From Litchfieldella qijiaojingensis (GTDB lineage: Bacteria; Pseudomonadota; Gammaproteobacteria; Pseudomonadales; Halomonadaceae), in assembly GCF_014651875.1 (NCBI RefSeq), contig NZ_BMXS01000007.1:62001-126000 (forward strand): a stretch of 64,000 bases of DNA, given 5' to 3'. Positions 39,509-49,677 of the stretch are shown in pieces (within the stretch, counting starts at the first letter, position 1; the number at the start of each line of letters is the position of its first letter). A program made the position numbers and the translations under genes. The notes under the pieces are model-generated. The model ran no database searches. It was not told where the DNA came from and was given only the letters and a program-made list of their open reading frames with translations.

Positions 39509-39716
39509 AGCTCGGCCATCGAGCATTCGAAACCGTCCACCTTCTGTTGCCCCAGCATGAACTGGACAAGCCTGACGTTTTTCGGCAAACTCCGCCGACA
39601 ATGGCTATCTAGCTCGCTGGAGACGGCATCTTGCAAGATCGTGCCGTGATCTGGACAAAATTTGAGCAGGTTAACAGCATCACTTTCTATTCATTTCATC
39701 CGATCGAGACAGGCTC

Positions 39717-40184
39717 ATGGATATCCGCAAGGTCAAGAAGCTGATCGAGCTGCTGGAAGAATCCAACATCAGCGAAATCGAAATCCAGGAAGGCGAAGAA
39801 TCGGTGCGCATCAGTCGCCACCCGAATGGCGTGGGCTATCCCTCGGCACCAGTGCCCCAAAGTTACGCACCGGCGCCAGCTCCGGTGACCCCTCCCTCCG
39901 CCCAACCTACCCCCGCAACTCCGGAACCCAGCGCTCCGGCGGAGCCTCAGGGCCACGCCGTGGCCTCGCCGATGGTCGGCACCTTCTACCGCGCACCGGC
40001 GCCAGGCGCCAAGCCCTTCGTGGAAATTGGCCAGAACGTCAAGAAGGGCGACCCCATCTGTATCGTCGAAGCCATGAAGATGATGAACCAGATCGAAGCC
40101 GACACGGACGGCGTGATCGAAGCGGTTCTCGTCGAGGATGGGGAGCCAGTCGAATTCGACCAGCCGATGCTGATCATCGCTTGA
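39717..40184 (+). CDS. accB: Biotin carboxyl carrier protein of acetyl-CoA carboxylase
   Basis: This 155-aa carrier swings carboxybiotin between AccC and AccAD in fatty acid synthesis. The N-terminal dimerisation segment [20 protein letters not shown] is followed by a Pro/Ala-rich linker (about 45-80). The biotinyl domain has EAMKMMN with biotin at Lys121, 34 residues from the end. In many gammaproteobacteria aroQ precedes accB; here the 208 bp before accB show no aroQ and no other gene I can support. Confidence 0.97.
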   Translation: MDIRKVKKLIELLEESNISEIEIQEGEESVRISRHPNGVGYPSAPVPQSYAPAPAPVTPPSAQPTPATPEPSAPAEPQGHAVASPMVGTFYRAPAPGAKPFVEIGQNVKKGDPICIVEAMKMMNQIEADTDGVIEAVLVEDGEPVEFDQPMLIIA

Positions 40185-40232
40185 TGCGAGCCTTACATGA
40201 CCACTCTCCATGACAACATGGGCGGATCAACA

Positions 40233-41573
40233 ATGTTGGAAAAGGTGCTCATCGCCAACCGCGGCGAGATTGCCCTGCGCATATTGCGCGCCTGCAAGGA
40301 ACTGGGTATCCGGACCGTAGCGGTACACTCCAAGGCCGACCGGGAACTGATGCATGTACGTCTCGCCGACGAAGCGGTGTGCATCGGTCCGGCGTCCTCC
40401 GCACAGTCGTATCTGAATATTCCGGCACTGATCAGTGCCGCCGAGATTACCGATGCCAGTGCTATCCACCCCGGCTACGGCTTTCTCTCCGAGAATGCCA
40501 ACTTCGCCGAGCAGGTCGAGCGCTCCGGTTTCGTGTTCATCGGCCCACGGGCCGAGACCATCCGCCTCATGGGCGACAAGGTCAGCGCCATCGAAGCCAT
40601 GAAGAAAGCTGGGGTTCCCACCGTTCCCGGCTCCGATGGCCCACTGCCGGACGATGAAGCAGAAGTATTGCGCATCGCCCGTCGCATCGGCTATCCGGTG
40701 ATCATCAAGGCTGCTGCCGGTGGCGGTGGCCGCGGCATGCGCATGGTCCACAGCGAGGCCCACCTGCTGGCAGCGATCAGCATCACCAAGAACGAAGCCA
40801 ATTCCGCCTTCGGCGATAGCACGGTGTACATGGAAAAGTTCCTCGAACAGCCGCGTCACGTCGAGGTGCAGGTGCTGGCCGACGGCCAAGGCAATGCCAT
40901 CCACCTCTATGATCGCGACTGCTCGCTACAACGTCGCCACCAGAAGGTACTCGAGGAGGCACCTGCGCCCCACCTCGACCAGGAGGCCCGCACCCGGGTT
41001 CTCAAGGCCTGCACCGATGCCTGTCTGACGATCAACTACCGGGGCGCCGGCACCTTCGAGTTCCTTTACGAGAACGGCCAGTTCTTCTTCATCGAAATGA
41101 ACACTCGCGTCCAGGTCGAGCACCCGGTTACCGAGATGGTCACCGGCGTGGATATCGTCAAGGAGCAATTACGGATCGCCTCTGGCCTGCCGTTGTCGAT
41201 CAAGCAAGAGGACGTAATGCTCGCCGGCCATTCCTTCGAGTGCCGTATCAACGCCGAAGACTCGCGTACCTTCATGCCTTCGCCGGGAAAGGTCACTCTT
41301 TATCATCCGCCGGGTGGGCTTGGCGTGCGTATGGACTCGCACCTGTACACTGGCTATACCGTACCTCCCTACTACGACTCTCTGATCGGAAAGCTGATCA
41401 CATGGGGAGAAGACCGCAAAGCAGCGCTGACCCGGATGCGCAATGCGCTCGACGAATTGCTGGTGGAAGGCATCAAAAGCAACATCGACCTGCATAAGGA
41501 TTTGGTCCGCGATGGTCATTTCCAGCAGGGTGGCGTGAATATCCACTACCTGGAGAAGAAGCTCGGGGATTGA
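40233..41573 (+). CDS. accC: Biotin carboxylase subunit of acetyl-CoA carboxylase
   Basis: This 446-aa ATP-grasp enzyme carboxylates biotin on AccB. It starts [19 protein letters not shown]. The glycine-rich lid ([19 protein letters not shown]) and [18 protein letters not shown] are clear. I chose ATG 40233 because it gives the family start with GGCGGA upstream. It lies 48 bp after accB. Compare pycA at 11.6 kb, a paralogue serving pyruvate carboxylase. Confidence 0.97.
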   Translation: MLEKVLIANRGEIALRILRACKELGIRTVAVHSKADRELMHVRLADEAVCIGPASSAQSYLNIPALISAAEITDASAIHPGYGFLSENANFAEQVERSGFVFIGPRAETIRLMGDKVSAIEAMKKAGVPTVPGSDGPLPDDEAEVLRIARRIGYPVIIKAAAGGGGRGMRMVHSEAHLLAAISITKNEANSAFGDSTVYMEKFLEQPRHVEVQVLADGQGNAIHLYDRDCSLQRRHQKVLEEAPAPHLDQEARTRVLKACTDACLTINYRGAGTFEFLYENGQFFFIEMNTRVQVEHPVTEMVTGVDIVKEQLRIASGLPLSIKQEDVMLAGHSFECRINAEDSRTFMPSPGKVTLYHPPGGLGVRMDSHLYTGYTVPPYYDSLIGKLITWGEDRKAALTRMRNALDELLVEGIKSNIDLHKDLVRDGHFQQGGVNIHYLEKKLGD

Positions 41574-41594
41574 GACCCGGGCGGACACGCCAAC

Positions 41595-41618
41595 GCGGGG
41601 TGGCCATGGCCACCCCGC
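41595..41618. terminator. 24-bp perfect palindrome between accC and prmA
   Basis: GCGGGGTGGCCA is followed at once by its reverse complement, forming a strong hairpin 21 bp after the accC stop and 26 bp before prmA. No real T run follows, so partial termination or RNA processing that lowers prmA relative to accBC is plausible. Confidence 0.55.
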
Positions 41619-41644
41619 TCTGCTTCCACCCAAGAGGCGATACC

Positions 41645-42559
41645 ATGCCCTGGCTACAACTCAAGGCTCATATCACCCCCGAACAGGCCGACACCTTGGA
41701 GGAGCTGCTGCTTGCCGAAGGTGCTACAGCCATCACTCTGCAGGATGCCCACGACGACCCGGTCTTCGAACCCGAGCGCGGCACCACACCACTATGGCAT
41801 GACACCGTGCTCACCGGTCTCTACGATGATCTGGAAAGCATCGATGCCATGCTCGAGCGCGTCCGCCAGGCATGGGCGGCGCAAGTTCCCGGCGAACCCT
41901 GCCCGGAGATCGAATTCGAACTGCTCGCCGACCGCGACTGGGAACGTGAATGGATGGATGGTTTCCAGCCCCTACGGATGGGAAATCGGCTGTGGATCGT
42001 GCCGAGCTGGCACGATGCTCCCGATCCCGGAGCCGTCAACCTGTTGCTCGACCCCGGGTTGGCCTTCGGTACCGGTACGCATCCCACCACGGCGCTGTGC
42101 CTGGAGTTGCTCGACGAGTTGGCTGTGACCGGAGGGCTCGAGGGACGCGAGGTGCTGGACGTGGGCTGCGGTTCGGGCATCCTGGCCATTGCCGCCTTGA
42201 AGCTGGGTGCAACGCACGCTGTGGGCACCGATATCGACCCCCAGGCACTCCAAGCCAGCCGCGACAACGCCGAACGCAACGCCATCGAGGCATCGCGCCT
42301 GACGCTGCGTTATCCCGAACAGCACGAAGCGCGCCCTTTCCCGGTGGTGATCGCCAATATCCTCGCCGGTCCGTTGGTCGAACTAGCCCCCATCATCGCC
42401 GGCCAAGTAGCGCCCGATGGACGACTTGCGCTATCCGGGATTCTTGCCGCCCAGGCCGAAGAAGTGCTCGAAGCCTACCGTGACCAGGGCCTTGTCATGG
42501 ACGAGCCTGTCGAACGCGAAGGCTGGGTGCGTCTGACCGGGTACCGGCTCCGGCGTTGA
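41645..42559 (+). CDS. prmA: Ribosomal protein L11 methyltransferase
   Basis: This 304-aa SAM-dependent enzyme trimethylates ribosomal protein L11. The N-terminal substrate domain starts [16 protein letters not shown]. The cofactor motif [18 protein letters not shown] and the NPPF-like [11 protein letters not shown] follow. Start ATG 41645 has AAGAGGCG upstream. It is encoded downstream of accBC, as in many gammaproteobacteria. Confidence 0.96.
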   Translation: MPWLQLKAHITPEQADTLEELLLAEGATAITLQDAHDDPVFEPERGTTPLWHDTVLTGLYDDLESIDAMLERVRQAWAAQVPGEPCPEIEFELLADRDWEREWMDGFQPLRMGNRLWIVPSWHDAPDPGAVNLLLDPGLAFGTGTHPTTALCLELLDELAVTGGLEGREVLDVGCGSGILAIAALKLGATHAVGTDIDPQALQASRDNAERNAIEASRLTLRYPEQHEARPFPVVIANILAGPLVELAPIIAGQVAPDGRLALSGILAAQAEEVLEAYRDQGLVMDEPVEREGWVRLTGYRLRR

Positions 42560-42583
42560 AGGTCGCATCGACCTGCGACCTTC
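42558..42583 (+). terminator. Stem-loop terminator after prmA
   Basis: GAAGGTCGCA and TGCGACCTTC form a perfect 10-bp stem with a 6-nt loop that begins over the prmA stop codon and is followed by TTCC. It separates the acc-prmA transcript from dusB, whose -10-like TATGAT lies about 30 bp further on. Confidence 0.65.
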
Positions 42584-42661
42584 TTCCGCCTTCACCCGAG
42601 CCCAGTCCGTGAGTATGATAGGCCCTCCTTGGCCAATGACAGTAATCAATCTCGAGTGACG

Positions 42662-43714
42662 ATGTCCCTTCACCACCAGAGGATACCGCCCACCATCGGG
42701 CCGTATCGACTGCCCAACCAAGTGATTCTGGCCCCCATGGCCGGTGTCACCGACCGCCCGTTCCGACAACTCTGTCGGCGTCTGGGTGCGGGGCTGGTGG
42801 TTTCGGAGATGGTGACCTCGGATCCCAGCCTGTGGCATACCCGCAAATCGCGGTTGCGCCTCGATCATCGCGGCGAACCGGGACCCCGCTCGGTGCAGAT
42901 CGCCGGCGGCGATGCCCGCATGCTGGCCGAAGCGGCACGGCTCAATGCCGAGCAGGGCGCCGAGATCATCGATATCAACATGGGCTGTCCGGCGAAGAAG
43001 GTCTGCAACAAGGCTGCCGGCTCGGCGCTGCTGCGCGACGAAGCCCTGGTCGGCAGGATTCTCGATGCCGTGGTCGATGCCGTGGACATCCCGGTGACGT
43101 TGAAGATTCGCACCGGCTGGTGCGAGAAGAGCAATAATGCCGTGCGCGTGGCGCGCATGGCGGAAAGCGCCGGTATCGCCGCCTTGGCCGTGCATGGGCG
43201 GAACCGACAACAACGCTACAGTGGCCACGCCGAATACGACACCATTGCCAAGGTCAAGGCGGCGGTGAACATTCCGGTCTTCGCCAATGGTGATATCGAT
43301 TCTCCTTCCAAGGCCGCCGCCGTCCTCGACTATACTGGTGCGGATGCGGTGATGATCGGCCGCGGCGCCCAGGGCAACCCTTGGATCTTCCGCGAGATCG
43401 ACCATTACCTGAAACACGCGGAAAGCCTGTCGCCACCCACGAATAAAGAGAGGGCTCACGTGATGTGCGGCCATCTCAAGGCTCTGCACGACTTCTATGG
43501 GGACTTTATGGGGGTGCGTATCGCCCGCAAGCATTTGGGCTGGTACCTCGCCAATCGCTTATTTTTCCCTCCCCAGGTAGCCAAGTCGCAGCGGGCCATC
43601 TTCAATGCGCTGGAGCGGCCTCGGGATCAACTTCAATTTGTGGACGAACTGTTTCGTCACGCGGCAGCCGAGGACGGCTATCGCATGGCAAACGATGGAA
43701 TGAGTGCAGCATGA
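42662..43714 (+). CDS. dusB: tRNA-dihydrouridine synthase B
   Basis: This 350-aa FMN-dependent enzyme reduces uridine to dihydrouridine in tRNA. The barrel start [15 protein letters not shown]-type segment (here [18 protein letters not shown]), the catalytic Cys in [18 protein letters not shown] and the [11 protein letters not shown] motif are present. ATG 42662 gives the family N-terminus; an upstream in-frame ATG at 42629 is possible. It overlaps fis by 4 bp, the classical dusB-fis operon. Confidence 0.95.
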   Translation: MSLHHQRIPPTIGPYRLPNQVILAPMAGVTDRPFRQLCRRLGAGLVVSEMVTSDPSLWHTRKSRLRLDHRGEPGPRSVQIAGGDARMLAEAARLNAEQGAEIIDINMGCPAKKVCNKAAGSALLRDEALVGRILDAVVDAVDIPVTLKIRTGWCEKSNNAVRVARMAESAGIAALAVHGRNRQQRYSGHAEYDTIAKVKAAVNIPVFANGDIDSPSKAAAVLDYTGADAVMIGRGAQGNPWIFREIDHYLKHAESLSPPTNKERAHVMCGHLKALHDFYGDFMGVRIARKHLGWYLANRLFFPPQVAKSQRAIFNALERPRDQLQFVDELFRHAAAEDGYRMANDGMSAA

Positions 43715-44046
43715 CCAGCAGGCAAGCGACTCCCAATCATGGCATGACCGCCCACCAGGACTCCCTGGAAGTCGCCGGCACGCCTTCGATGTCTCTGGCG
43801 CCCGCGGCACCGGCCCAGGAGCAACCGCTACGTGAAGCGGTCGATGCGGCCATGCGCCGTTATTTCGCCCATCTCGATGGCGAGACCGTGACCGACCTCT
43901 ATGCCATGGTATTGGCTGAGGTCGAAGCCCCCTTGCTTTCCTCGGTGATGGATTATGTCAACGGCAACCAGACCCGTGCCGCCGAGATACTCGGCCTCAA
44001 CCGCGGCACATTACGCAAGAAACTCAAGCAGTACGCCCTGATATGA
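43711..44046 (+). CDS. fis: DNA-binding protein Fis
   Basis: This 111-aa nucleoid protein bends DNA and controls rRNA and many other promoters. The C-terminal helix-turn-helix [20 protein letters not shown] is nearly identical to the family consensus. The core begins near [19 protein letters not shown]. The N-terminal arm is somewhat longer than the 98-aa E. coli protein. The start overlaps the dusB stop (ATGA). Confidence 0.96.
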   Translation: MTSRQATPNHGMTAHQDSLEVAGTPSMSLAPAAPAQEQPLREAVDAAMRRYFAHLDGETVTDLYAMVLAEVEAPLLSSVMDYVNGNQTRAAEILGLNRGTLRKKLKQYALI

Positions 44047-44142
44047 GCAATGCAGGGGAGCCAGGTGCGGCTCCCTCTTTTCATGCCCACGCGCAGGACA
44101 CCACCGCATACCTCTTCTTTCTAGCTTCAAGAGTCGAATCGA

Positions 44143-45735
44143 ATGGCCAATCAAGCAACCTCCCCTTCGCCACAACCGGTACGCCGAGCCTTGATCAGCG
44201 TCTCCGACAAGACGGGTATCGTCGAGTTCGCCCAAGGACTCGCCGAGCATGGCGTCGAGTTGCTGTCCACCGGTGGCACCTATCGTCTGCTCAAGGACAA
44301 TGACATCGCCGTGCGCGAAGTCAGCGAGCATACTGGTTTTCCGGAAATCATGGATGGCCGGGTCAAGACTCTGCACCCCAAGATCCATGGCGGTATCCTC
44401 GGACGCCGTGGTCAGGACGATGCGGTGATGGCCGAGCATGACATCGCGCCCATCGACATGGTGGTAGTCAACCTCTATCCCTTCGCCGCTACTGTCGCTC
44501 GCCCCGACTGCACCCTGGAAGATGCCATCGAGAACATCGATATCGGTGGGCCGACCATGGTCCGCGCCTGTGCCAAAAACCACGCCCACACCACCATCGT
44601 GGTGGATGCCGGCGACTACGCCCGAGTGCTGGACGAAATGGGTGAGCAAGGCGGCGCGGTCAGCGATGCGACCCGCTTCGACCTGGCGGTCAAGGCATTC
44701 GAGCACACTGCCGGTTATGACGCCGCCATCGCCGACTACCTGGGCCAGCGGGTTCCCGGTGGCGAGGATGGATTCCCGCGCACTTACAACCTGCAGTTCC
44801 ACAAGAAGCAGTCGATGCGCTACGGCGAGAACCCTCATCAGGGCGCTGCGTTCTATGTCGAGAAAGATGCCAAAGAAGCCAGTGTCGCCACCGCCAGGCA
44901 ATTGCAGGGCAAGGATCTGTCGTTCAACAACGTTGCCGACACCGATGCCGCCTTCGAGTGCGTCAAGACCTTCACCGAGACCGCCTGCGTGATCGTCAAG
45001 CACGCCAATCCTTGTGGCGTGGCAGTGGGCAAGACTCTCCTCGATGCTTACGAGAAAGCCTTCGCCACCGACCCCACCAGCGCTTTCGGTGGCATCATCG
45101 CCTTCAATGAGCCACTCGACGCCGATACGGCGCGGGCCATCATCGACCGCCAGTTCGTCGAGGTCATCATCGCCCCAGGGGTCAGCGACAAGGCCCAAGC
45201 CATCGTCGCCGAGAAGAAGAATGTGCGCCTGCTCGACGTCGGCGACAAGTGGCCAGGCAAGCGTGAGCACGCCCACGACTTCAAGCGCGTCACTGGTGGG
45301 CTGCTGGTGCAGGATCGCGACCTGGGCATGGTCGGACGCGATGAGTTGACCGTGGTCAGCGAGCGCGTTCCCAGCGAGCAGGAAATGCGCGACCTGGCGT
45401 TTGCCTGGAAAGTCGCCAAGTACGTCAAGTCCAATGCCATCGTCTACGCCAAGCATGGTCAGACGATCGGCGTGGGCGCCGGACAGATGAGCCGTGTCTA
45501 TTCAGCCAAGATCGCCGGCATCAAGGCCGCCGACGAAGGCCTTGCCGTGCCCGGGTCGGTGATGGCCAGCGACGCCTTCTTTCCGTTCCGCGATGGCATC
45601 GACGCCGCCGCCGCGGCCGGCATCACCGCGGTGATCCAGCCCGGCGGTTCGATGCGCGACCAGGAGGTGATCGACGCCGCCAACGAGGCAGGTATCGCGA
45701 TGGTATTCACTGGCATGCGCCATTTCAGGCACTAA
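44143..45735 (+). CDS. purH: Bifunctional AICAR transformylase / IMP cyclohydrolase
   Basis: This 530-aa enzyme performs the last two steps of purine synthesis. The N-terminal cyclohydrolase domain begins [20 protein letters not shown], with the [12 protein letters not shown] motif. The C-terminal transformylase domain holds the Lys-His motif [10 protein letters not shown] and ends with [20 protein letters not shown], typical of the family. It follows fis by about 100 bp. A heptamer repeat abuts its stop codon. Confidence 0.97.
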   Translation: MANQATSPSPQPVRRALISVSDKTGIVEFAQGLAEHGVELLSTGGTYRLLKDNDIAVREVSEHTGFPEIMDGRVKTLHPKIHGGILGRRGQDDAVMAEHDIAPIDMVVVNLYPFAATVARPDCTLEDAIENIDIGGPTMVRACAKNHAHTTIVVDAGDYARVLDEMGEQGGAVSDATRFDLAVKAFEHTAGYDAAIADYLGQRVPGGEDGFPRTYNLQFHKKQSMRYGENPHQGAAFYVEKDAKEASVATARQLQGKDLSFNNVADTDAAFECVKTFTETACVIVKHANPCGVAVGKTLLDAYEKAFATDPTSAFGGIIAFNEPLDADTARAIIDRQFVEVIIAPGVSDKAQAIVAEKKNVRLLDVGDKWPGKREHAHDFKRVTGGLLVQDRDLGMVGRDELTVVSERVPSEQEMRDLAFAWKVAKYVKSNAIVYAKHGQTIGVGAGQMSRVYSAKIAGIKAADEGLAVPGSVMASDAFFPFRDGIDAAAAAGITAVIQPGGSMRDQEVIDAANEAGIAMVFTGMRHFRH

Positions 45736-45805
45736 AGCTCGAAGCTCGAAGCTCGAAGCTCGAAGCTCGAAGCTCGAAGCTCGAAGCTCGAAGCTCGAAG
45801 CTCGA
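45736..45805. repeat. Ten perfect copies of a 7-bp repeat
   Basis: AGCTCGA is repeated ten times without a mismatch, starting at the base after the purH TAA stop. The unit contains the palindromes AGCT and TCGA, so the array can fold in many registers. Such arrays change copy number by slippage. Being outside coding sequence, it would at most affect the purH mRNA 3' end, upstream of the terminator. Confidence 0.95.
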
Positions 45806-45833
45806 AGAGCAGAGTAATCTTCTGACAGACAAG

Positions 45834-45876
45834 GAAAACCCCACGCGAAATTCACGTGTGGGGTTTTCTTTTTGCG
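45834..45876. terminator. Bidirectional terminator between purH and the ABC exporter gene
   Basis: AAAACCCCACGC... pairs with ...CGTGTGGGGTTTT around a short AT-rich loop, followed by TTTCTTTTT on the plus strand and preceded by an A run serving the minus strand. It can end both purH and the convergent ABC gene. Confidence 0.85.
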
Positions 45877-45888
45877 TCATTGAAGGGG

Positions 45889-47781
45889 CTACGCTTCGTT
45901 GGTGACGGTTGTCGTGGTGCCGGCGACGCTGTCGATGTCTTCGCCGAGGAAGCCGCCGGACTGGCGTTTCCAAAGCGCAGCGTAGAGGCCGTCCTGCTTC
46001 AGCAGTTGCTCATGGGTGCCGGTCTCGACGATGCGCCCCTGATCCATGACCACCAGCCGGTCGAGCATGGCGATGGTCGATAGCCGGTGGGCGATGGCGA
46101 GTACCGTCTTGCCTTCCATCAGCGCATAAAGCTGCTCCTGGATCGCCGCTTCGACTTCGGAGTCCAGTGCCGAGGTGGCCTCGTCAAGAACCAGGATGGG
46201 CGCATTCTTGAGCAATACCCGAGCGATGGCGATACGTTGCCGTTGACCACCGGAAAGCTTGACTCCACGCTCGCCGACATGCGCATCCAACCCCCGCCGC
46301 CCCTGCGGATCGCTCAAGGTATCGAGGAATACATCGGCATGCGCACGACGCGCCGCTTCCAATACTTCCGCATCGCTGGCATGCGGGCTGCCGTAGCGGA
46401 TGTTGTCGCGGATCGAGCGGTGAAGCAGCGAGGTGTCCTGAGATACCATACCGATTTGGCGTCGCAAGGACTCTTGGGTGACCTCGGCAATGTCCTGCCC
46501 ATCGATCAGAATGCGCCCCTGCTCCAGGTCGTAAAAGCGCAATAGCAGGTTGGCCAGGGTTGACTTCCCTGCTCCGGAACGTCCCACGATACCGACTTTC
46601 TCACCCGGCTGGATGGTCAGTGAGAGGTCTTCAATGACCCGGGGACGGCTTTCGTCGTCACGAACCTTGCCGTAATGGAAATACAGGTGCTCCAAGCGGA
46701 TCTCGCCATGGGGAACGACTAGTTCCTTGGCACCGGGACGGTCGAGGACTGCGGGGTCTTGGGCAATCGTGTTGATGCCATCCTGCACCGTACCAATGTT
46801 CTCGAACAGCCCAGCCACTTCCCACAGAATCCAGTTCGACATGAAGCGAATGCGCATCACCAGTGCAATCGCCACGGCGATAACACCAAGTGAGATGAAC
46901 GAGAAGTACCAGGCCATGATCGCCATGCCTCCCACCGAGACAAGCAACAGCGAATTGAGTATCGTCAAGGTCACCGTCATCAGGGTCACCAGGCGCATCT
47001 GACGGTGCACCGTCTGCATGAACGCATCCATGGCGTCACGCGCATAGGCCTGCTCGCGATGAGAGTCGGCGAACAGCTTGATGGTCTGGATATTGGTATA
47101 ACTGTCGACGATGCGCCCGGTCATTTGCGCCCTGGCATCGGCTTGGGCCATCGACACCTGCCGCAAACGCGGCACGAACGCCACCATGATGCCGATATAC
47201 CCCACCAGCCACACCACCAGCGGCAGCATCAACCAGGGATCGGCACGGCCGACCAGGAACATCGCGCCGACGAAATAGACGATGACGTAGACGAACAGGT
47301 CGGTGAGTTTCATCACCGTTTCGCGGATGGCCAGTGCCGTCTGCATGACCTTCTGCGACACGCGCCCCGCGTATTCGTCCTGAAAGAACGCCATGCTCTG
47401 GCGCAGGATATGGCGATGCGCCAGCCAACGCCCGATCATGGGGTAGTTGCCGAAGATGCTCTGATGGGTCAGCAATGACTGCATCAGTACCAACAGTGGC
47501 AAACCGATCACCACCAACAACGCCATGCCGACCAGACTTGCCCCATGCTCGGCGAAAAAACTCTCGCGTTCGGCATTGGACAGCCAATCGACCAGGTCGC
47601 CCATGTAGCTGAAGAACACGACCTCGGCGACCGATACCAAAGCGGTCAATAGCGACATCACCCCCAGCAGAGGCAATACCGGCCTCGAATAGTGAAGGAG
47701 AAAGGCCAATAGCCCGCGAGGAGGCGTCTTGGGCTCTCCTGGCGGATAAGGGTGCACCAGCGTTTCGAAGAAACGGAACAT
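45889..47781 (-). CDS. ABC exporter, fused permease-ATPase (MsbA/multidrug type)
   Basis: This 630-aa half transporter works as a dimer. Residues about 35-330 hold six membrane helices; residues about 375-610 hold the ATPase. Walker A is GRSGAGKST, the signature is LSGGQRQRIAIARVLL, and Walker B is PILVLDEATSALD. The substrate is not evident; drug or lipid export is usual for this class. The promoter region carries a near-perfect SoxR box, which points to induction by redox-cycling compounds and so to their export. It is a single gene closed by a bidirectional terminator. Confidence 0.9.
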   Translation of the reverse strand: MFRFFETLVHPYPPGEPKTPPRGLLAFLLHYSRPVLPLLGVMSLLTALVSVAEVVFFSYMGDLVDWLSNAERESFFAEHGASLVGMALLVVIGLPLLVLMQSLLTHQSIFGNYPMIGRWLAHRHILRQSMAFFQDEYAGRVSQKVMQTALAIRETVMKLTDLFVYVIVYFVGAMFLVGRADPWLMLPLVVWLVGYIGIMVAFVPRLRQVSMAQADARAQMTGRIVDSYTNIQTIKLFADSHREQAYARDAMDAFMQTVHRQMRLVTLMTVTLTILNSLLLVSVGGMAIMAWYFSFISLGVIAVAIALVMRIRFMSNWILWEVAGLFENIGTVQDGINTIAQDPAVLDRPGAKELVVPHGEIRLEHLYFHYGKVRDDESRPRVIEDLSLTIQPGEKVGIVGRSGAGKSTLANLLLRFYDLEQGRILIDGQDIAEVTQESLRRQIGMVSQDTSLLHRSIRDNIRYGSPHASDAEVLEAARRAHADVFLDTLSDPQGRRGLDAHVGERGVKLSGGQRQRIAIARVLLKNAPILVLDEATSALDSEVEAAIQEQLYALMEGKTVLAIAHRLSTIAMLDRLVVMDQGRIVETGTHEQLLKQDGLYAALWKRQSGGFLGEDIDSVAGTTTTVTNEA

Positions 47782-47815
47782 GACGTCATCGACTCCCTTC
47801 GCAAAAACCGCTCAG

Positions 47816-47846
47816 AGACTAATACCTCAACTCAACTTGAGGTCAA
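47816..47846 (-). promoter_or_regulatory. SoxR-type promoter of the ABC exporter
   Basis: Read on the minus strand: -35 TTGACC (47846-47841), a 19-bp spacer, -10 TAGTCT (47821-47816). The spacer region carries CCTCAAGTTGAGTTGAGG (47825-47842), which differs at two of 18 positions from the E. coli SoxR box upstream of soxS. The overlong 19-bp spacer with a central dyad is the hallmark of MerR/SoxR-activated promoters. The exporter start lies 35 bp from the -10. soxR is not in the window. Confidence 0.75.
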
Positions 47847-47865
47847 GCACTTCTCCCATGCGTAA

Positions 47866-47904
47866 CGACAGCGGGCAGCCCGTCCGCTGGGCTGCCCGCT
47901 GTCG
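47866..47904 (-). terminator. Strong 16-bp stem-loop after gabD
   Basis: CGACAGCGGGCAGCCC and its exact complement are separated by 7 nt, 27 bp beyond the gabD stop on the minus strand. It lacks a T run but is very stable. It shields the SoxR-type promoter next to it from read-through. Confidence 0.65.
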
Positions 47905-47931
47905 GCACTCAGGAAGGTCAGCCACACCGGC

Positions 47932-49389
47932 TCAGCCGAGGTCGATGCACAGGTACTTGGTCTCGACGAACTCCTCCAGGCCCTGGTGGCCACCTTCACG
48001 TCCCAAGCCCGAGGCCTTGACGCCACCGAATGGCGCGGCGGGGTTGGAAATCAGCCCGGTATTGATGCCCACCATGCCGTATTCCAAGGCTTCGGACACT
48101 CGCCAGACACGTGCCAAGTCGCGCGAGTAGAAGTAGGCAGCCAGGCCAAATTCGGTATCGTTGGCCATGGCCACGGCGTCTTCCTCGTCCTCGAACGGGA
48201 ACACCGCGGCCAGGGGACCGAACGTCTCTTCCTTGGCTACCTTCATTTCGGCAGTGGCACCACTGACGAGGGTCGGAGTGAAGAAGTTGCCGCCCAGCGG
48301 GTGCGGATGGCCTCCCAGCAGCAACTCAGCGCCATGATTCACGGCGTCGTGGACATGTTCGCTGACTTTCGCTACCGCCTTGTCGTCGATCAAGGGTCCG
48401 ATATTGATTCCCTCTTTGGTACCATCGCCGACATGCAGCTCGCTGTTCATGGCCACGGCAAGTTTCTCGCAGAAGGCATTGACCACGCTAGACTGCACCA
48501 GGAAACGGTTGGTGCATACGCAGGTCTGACCACCATTGCGGAACTTGGCGGCCATGGCGCCGTCCACCGCGGCATCGAGGTCAGCATCCTCGAAGACGAT
48601 GAAGGGGGCGTTGCCACCCAGCTCGAGCGAGATCTTCTGGACATGCTGCGACGCGTTGGCCATGAGCTGCCGGCCGACTTCAGTGGAACCGGTGAAGGTG
48701 ATCTTGCGCACCACTGGAGATTCGGTCAGCGCTGAGGCGATCTCGCTGGCGCGTCCAGGGATGACGTTGAACACCCCGCGCGGTACACCAGCACGCTCGG
48801 CCAACAGCGCCAACGCAGTGGCCGAGAATGGGGTCTGGCTGGCCGGCTTGACCACGATCGGGCATCCGGCGGCCAGCGCCGCACCCGCCTTGCGGGTGAT
48901 CATGGCAGCGGGAAAGTTCCATGGCGTGATGGCGCCCACCACCCCCACCGGATGCTTGGTCACCAGGATGCGCTGGTTGCTTTTGGCCGAAGGTACCGTC
49001 TCGCCATAGACCCGCCGCCCCTGCTCGGCGAACCAGCGCAGGAAGCTTGCGGCATAGGCGATCTCACCGGCGGCTTCCTTGAGCGGTTTGCCCTGCTCCA
49101 GGGTCATGATGGTGGCCAGTTCCTGCTGATGCTCGTGCATCAGGTCATGCCATTTCATCAGAATATCGGCCCGCTCCAGTGCGGTCAGGGCCCGCCAAGC
49201 GGGAAAAGCCACTTCGGCAGCGATGATGGCGCGCTCGGTCTCGACGCGGCCCAGACGTGGTACTCGACCAATGACTTCCCCATCGGCTGGGTTGACGACG
49301 TCGATCTGCTCGCCGCTGTCTGCAGCCACCCAACTACCATCGATGTAGGCAAAAGGGCGGAACAGCGGACTGTCTTGTAGGGAATCCAT
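47932..49389 (-). CDS. gabD: Succinate-semialdehyde dehydrogenase (NADP-type)
   Basis: This 485-aa aldehyde dehydrogenase oxidises succinate semialdehyde to succinate, the second step of GABA use. The general base Glu lies in LELGGNAPFIV and the nucleophile Cys in GGQTCVCTNRF. ITPWNFPAAMITRKAGAALA and GVKASGLGREGGHQGLEEF are typical of GabD. Start ATG 49389 has AAGGAGA upstream. No gabT is beside it, so the aldehyde may come from elsewhere; a related semialdehyde substrate cannot be excluded. Confidence 0.88.
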   Translation of the reverse strand: MDSLQDSPLFRPFAYIDGSWVAADSGEQIDVVNPADGEVIGRVPRLGRVETERAIIAAEVAFPAWRALTALERADILMKWHDLMHEHQQELATIMTLEQGKPLKEAAGEIAYAASFLRWFAEQGRRVYGETVPSAKSNQRILVTKHPVGVVGAITPWNFPAAMITRKAGAALAAGCPIVVKPASQTPFSATALALLAERAGVPRGVFNVIPGRASEIASALTESPVVRKITFTGSTEVGRQLMANASQHVQKISLELGGNAPFIVFEDADLDAAVDGAMAAKFRNGGQTCVCTNRFLVQSSVVNAFCEKLAVAMNSELHVGDGTKEGINIGPLIDDKAVAKVSEHVHDAVNHGAELLLGGHPHPLGGNFFTPTLVSGATAEMKVAKEETFGPLAAVFPFEDEEDAVAMANDTEFGLAAYFYSRDLARVWRVSEALEYGMVGINTGLISNPAAPFGGVKASGLGREGGHQGLEEFVETKYLCIDLG

Positions 49390-49427
49390 GGTAATCTCCT
49401 TCCCGGGATAACGGCGCCGGGCGCCGC

Positions 49428-49598
49428 TCAGGATGGCAACGACGGCGTTGTCACCGCCGATACCGCGATAGAGGGGCCGATCCATGCGGCCAGTACGGCC
49501 AGGATCAAGGCCAACGCGATCGCCGACCAGCAGAACATGCGTCCCCGACGCCGTTCGGGATCGCGACGAATGTGGCGCAAGCCGATGACGGCGAGCAT
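49428..49598 (-). CDS. Small single-helix membrane protein, unknown
   Basis: The frame encodes 56 aa: a basic N-terminus (RHIRRDPERRRGR) followed by one strong hydrophobic helix (SAIALALILAVLAAWIG) and a short tail. The ATG at 49598 has only a weak GGTGGAA upstream. It lies 38 bp before gabD on the same strand, so it could be cotranscribed. I do not recognise a family; the positive-inside layout argues for a real small membrane protein. Confidence 0.45.
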   Translation of the reverse strand: MLAVIGLRHIRRDPERRRGRMFCWSAIALALILAVLAAWIGPSIAVSAVTTPSLPS

Positions 49599-49677
49599 GG
49601 CGGATATATTCCACCCGTCTATCGGCTTCGCTCTTTCATGCTAAGCCGATTCCCGGCGTGGCACCAACCCCAATCGC

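Noticed and set aside
39509-39716. aroQ (3-dehydroquinate dehydratase) expected before accB
   Set aside because: No frame in this gap shows the AroQ start or active-site motifs. The gene is not here.
45736-45805. CRISPR-like or origin iterons
   Set aside because: A 7-bp unit without spacers and no replication gene nearby; a simple sequence repeat.
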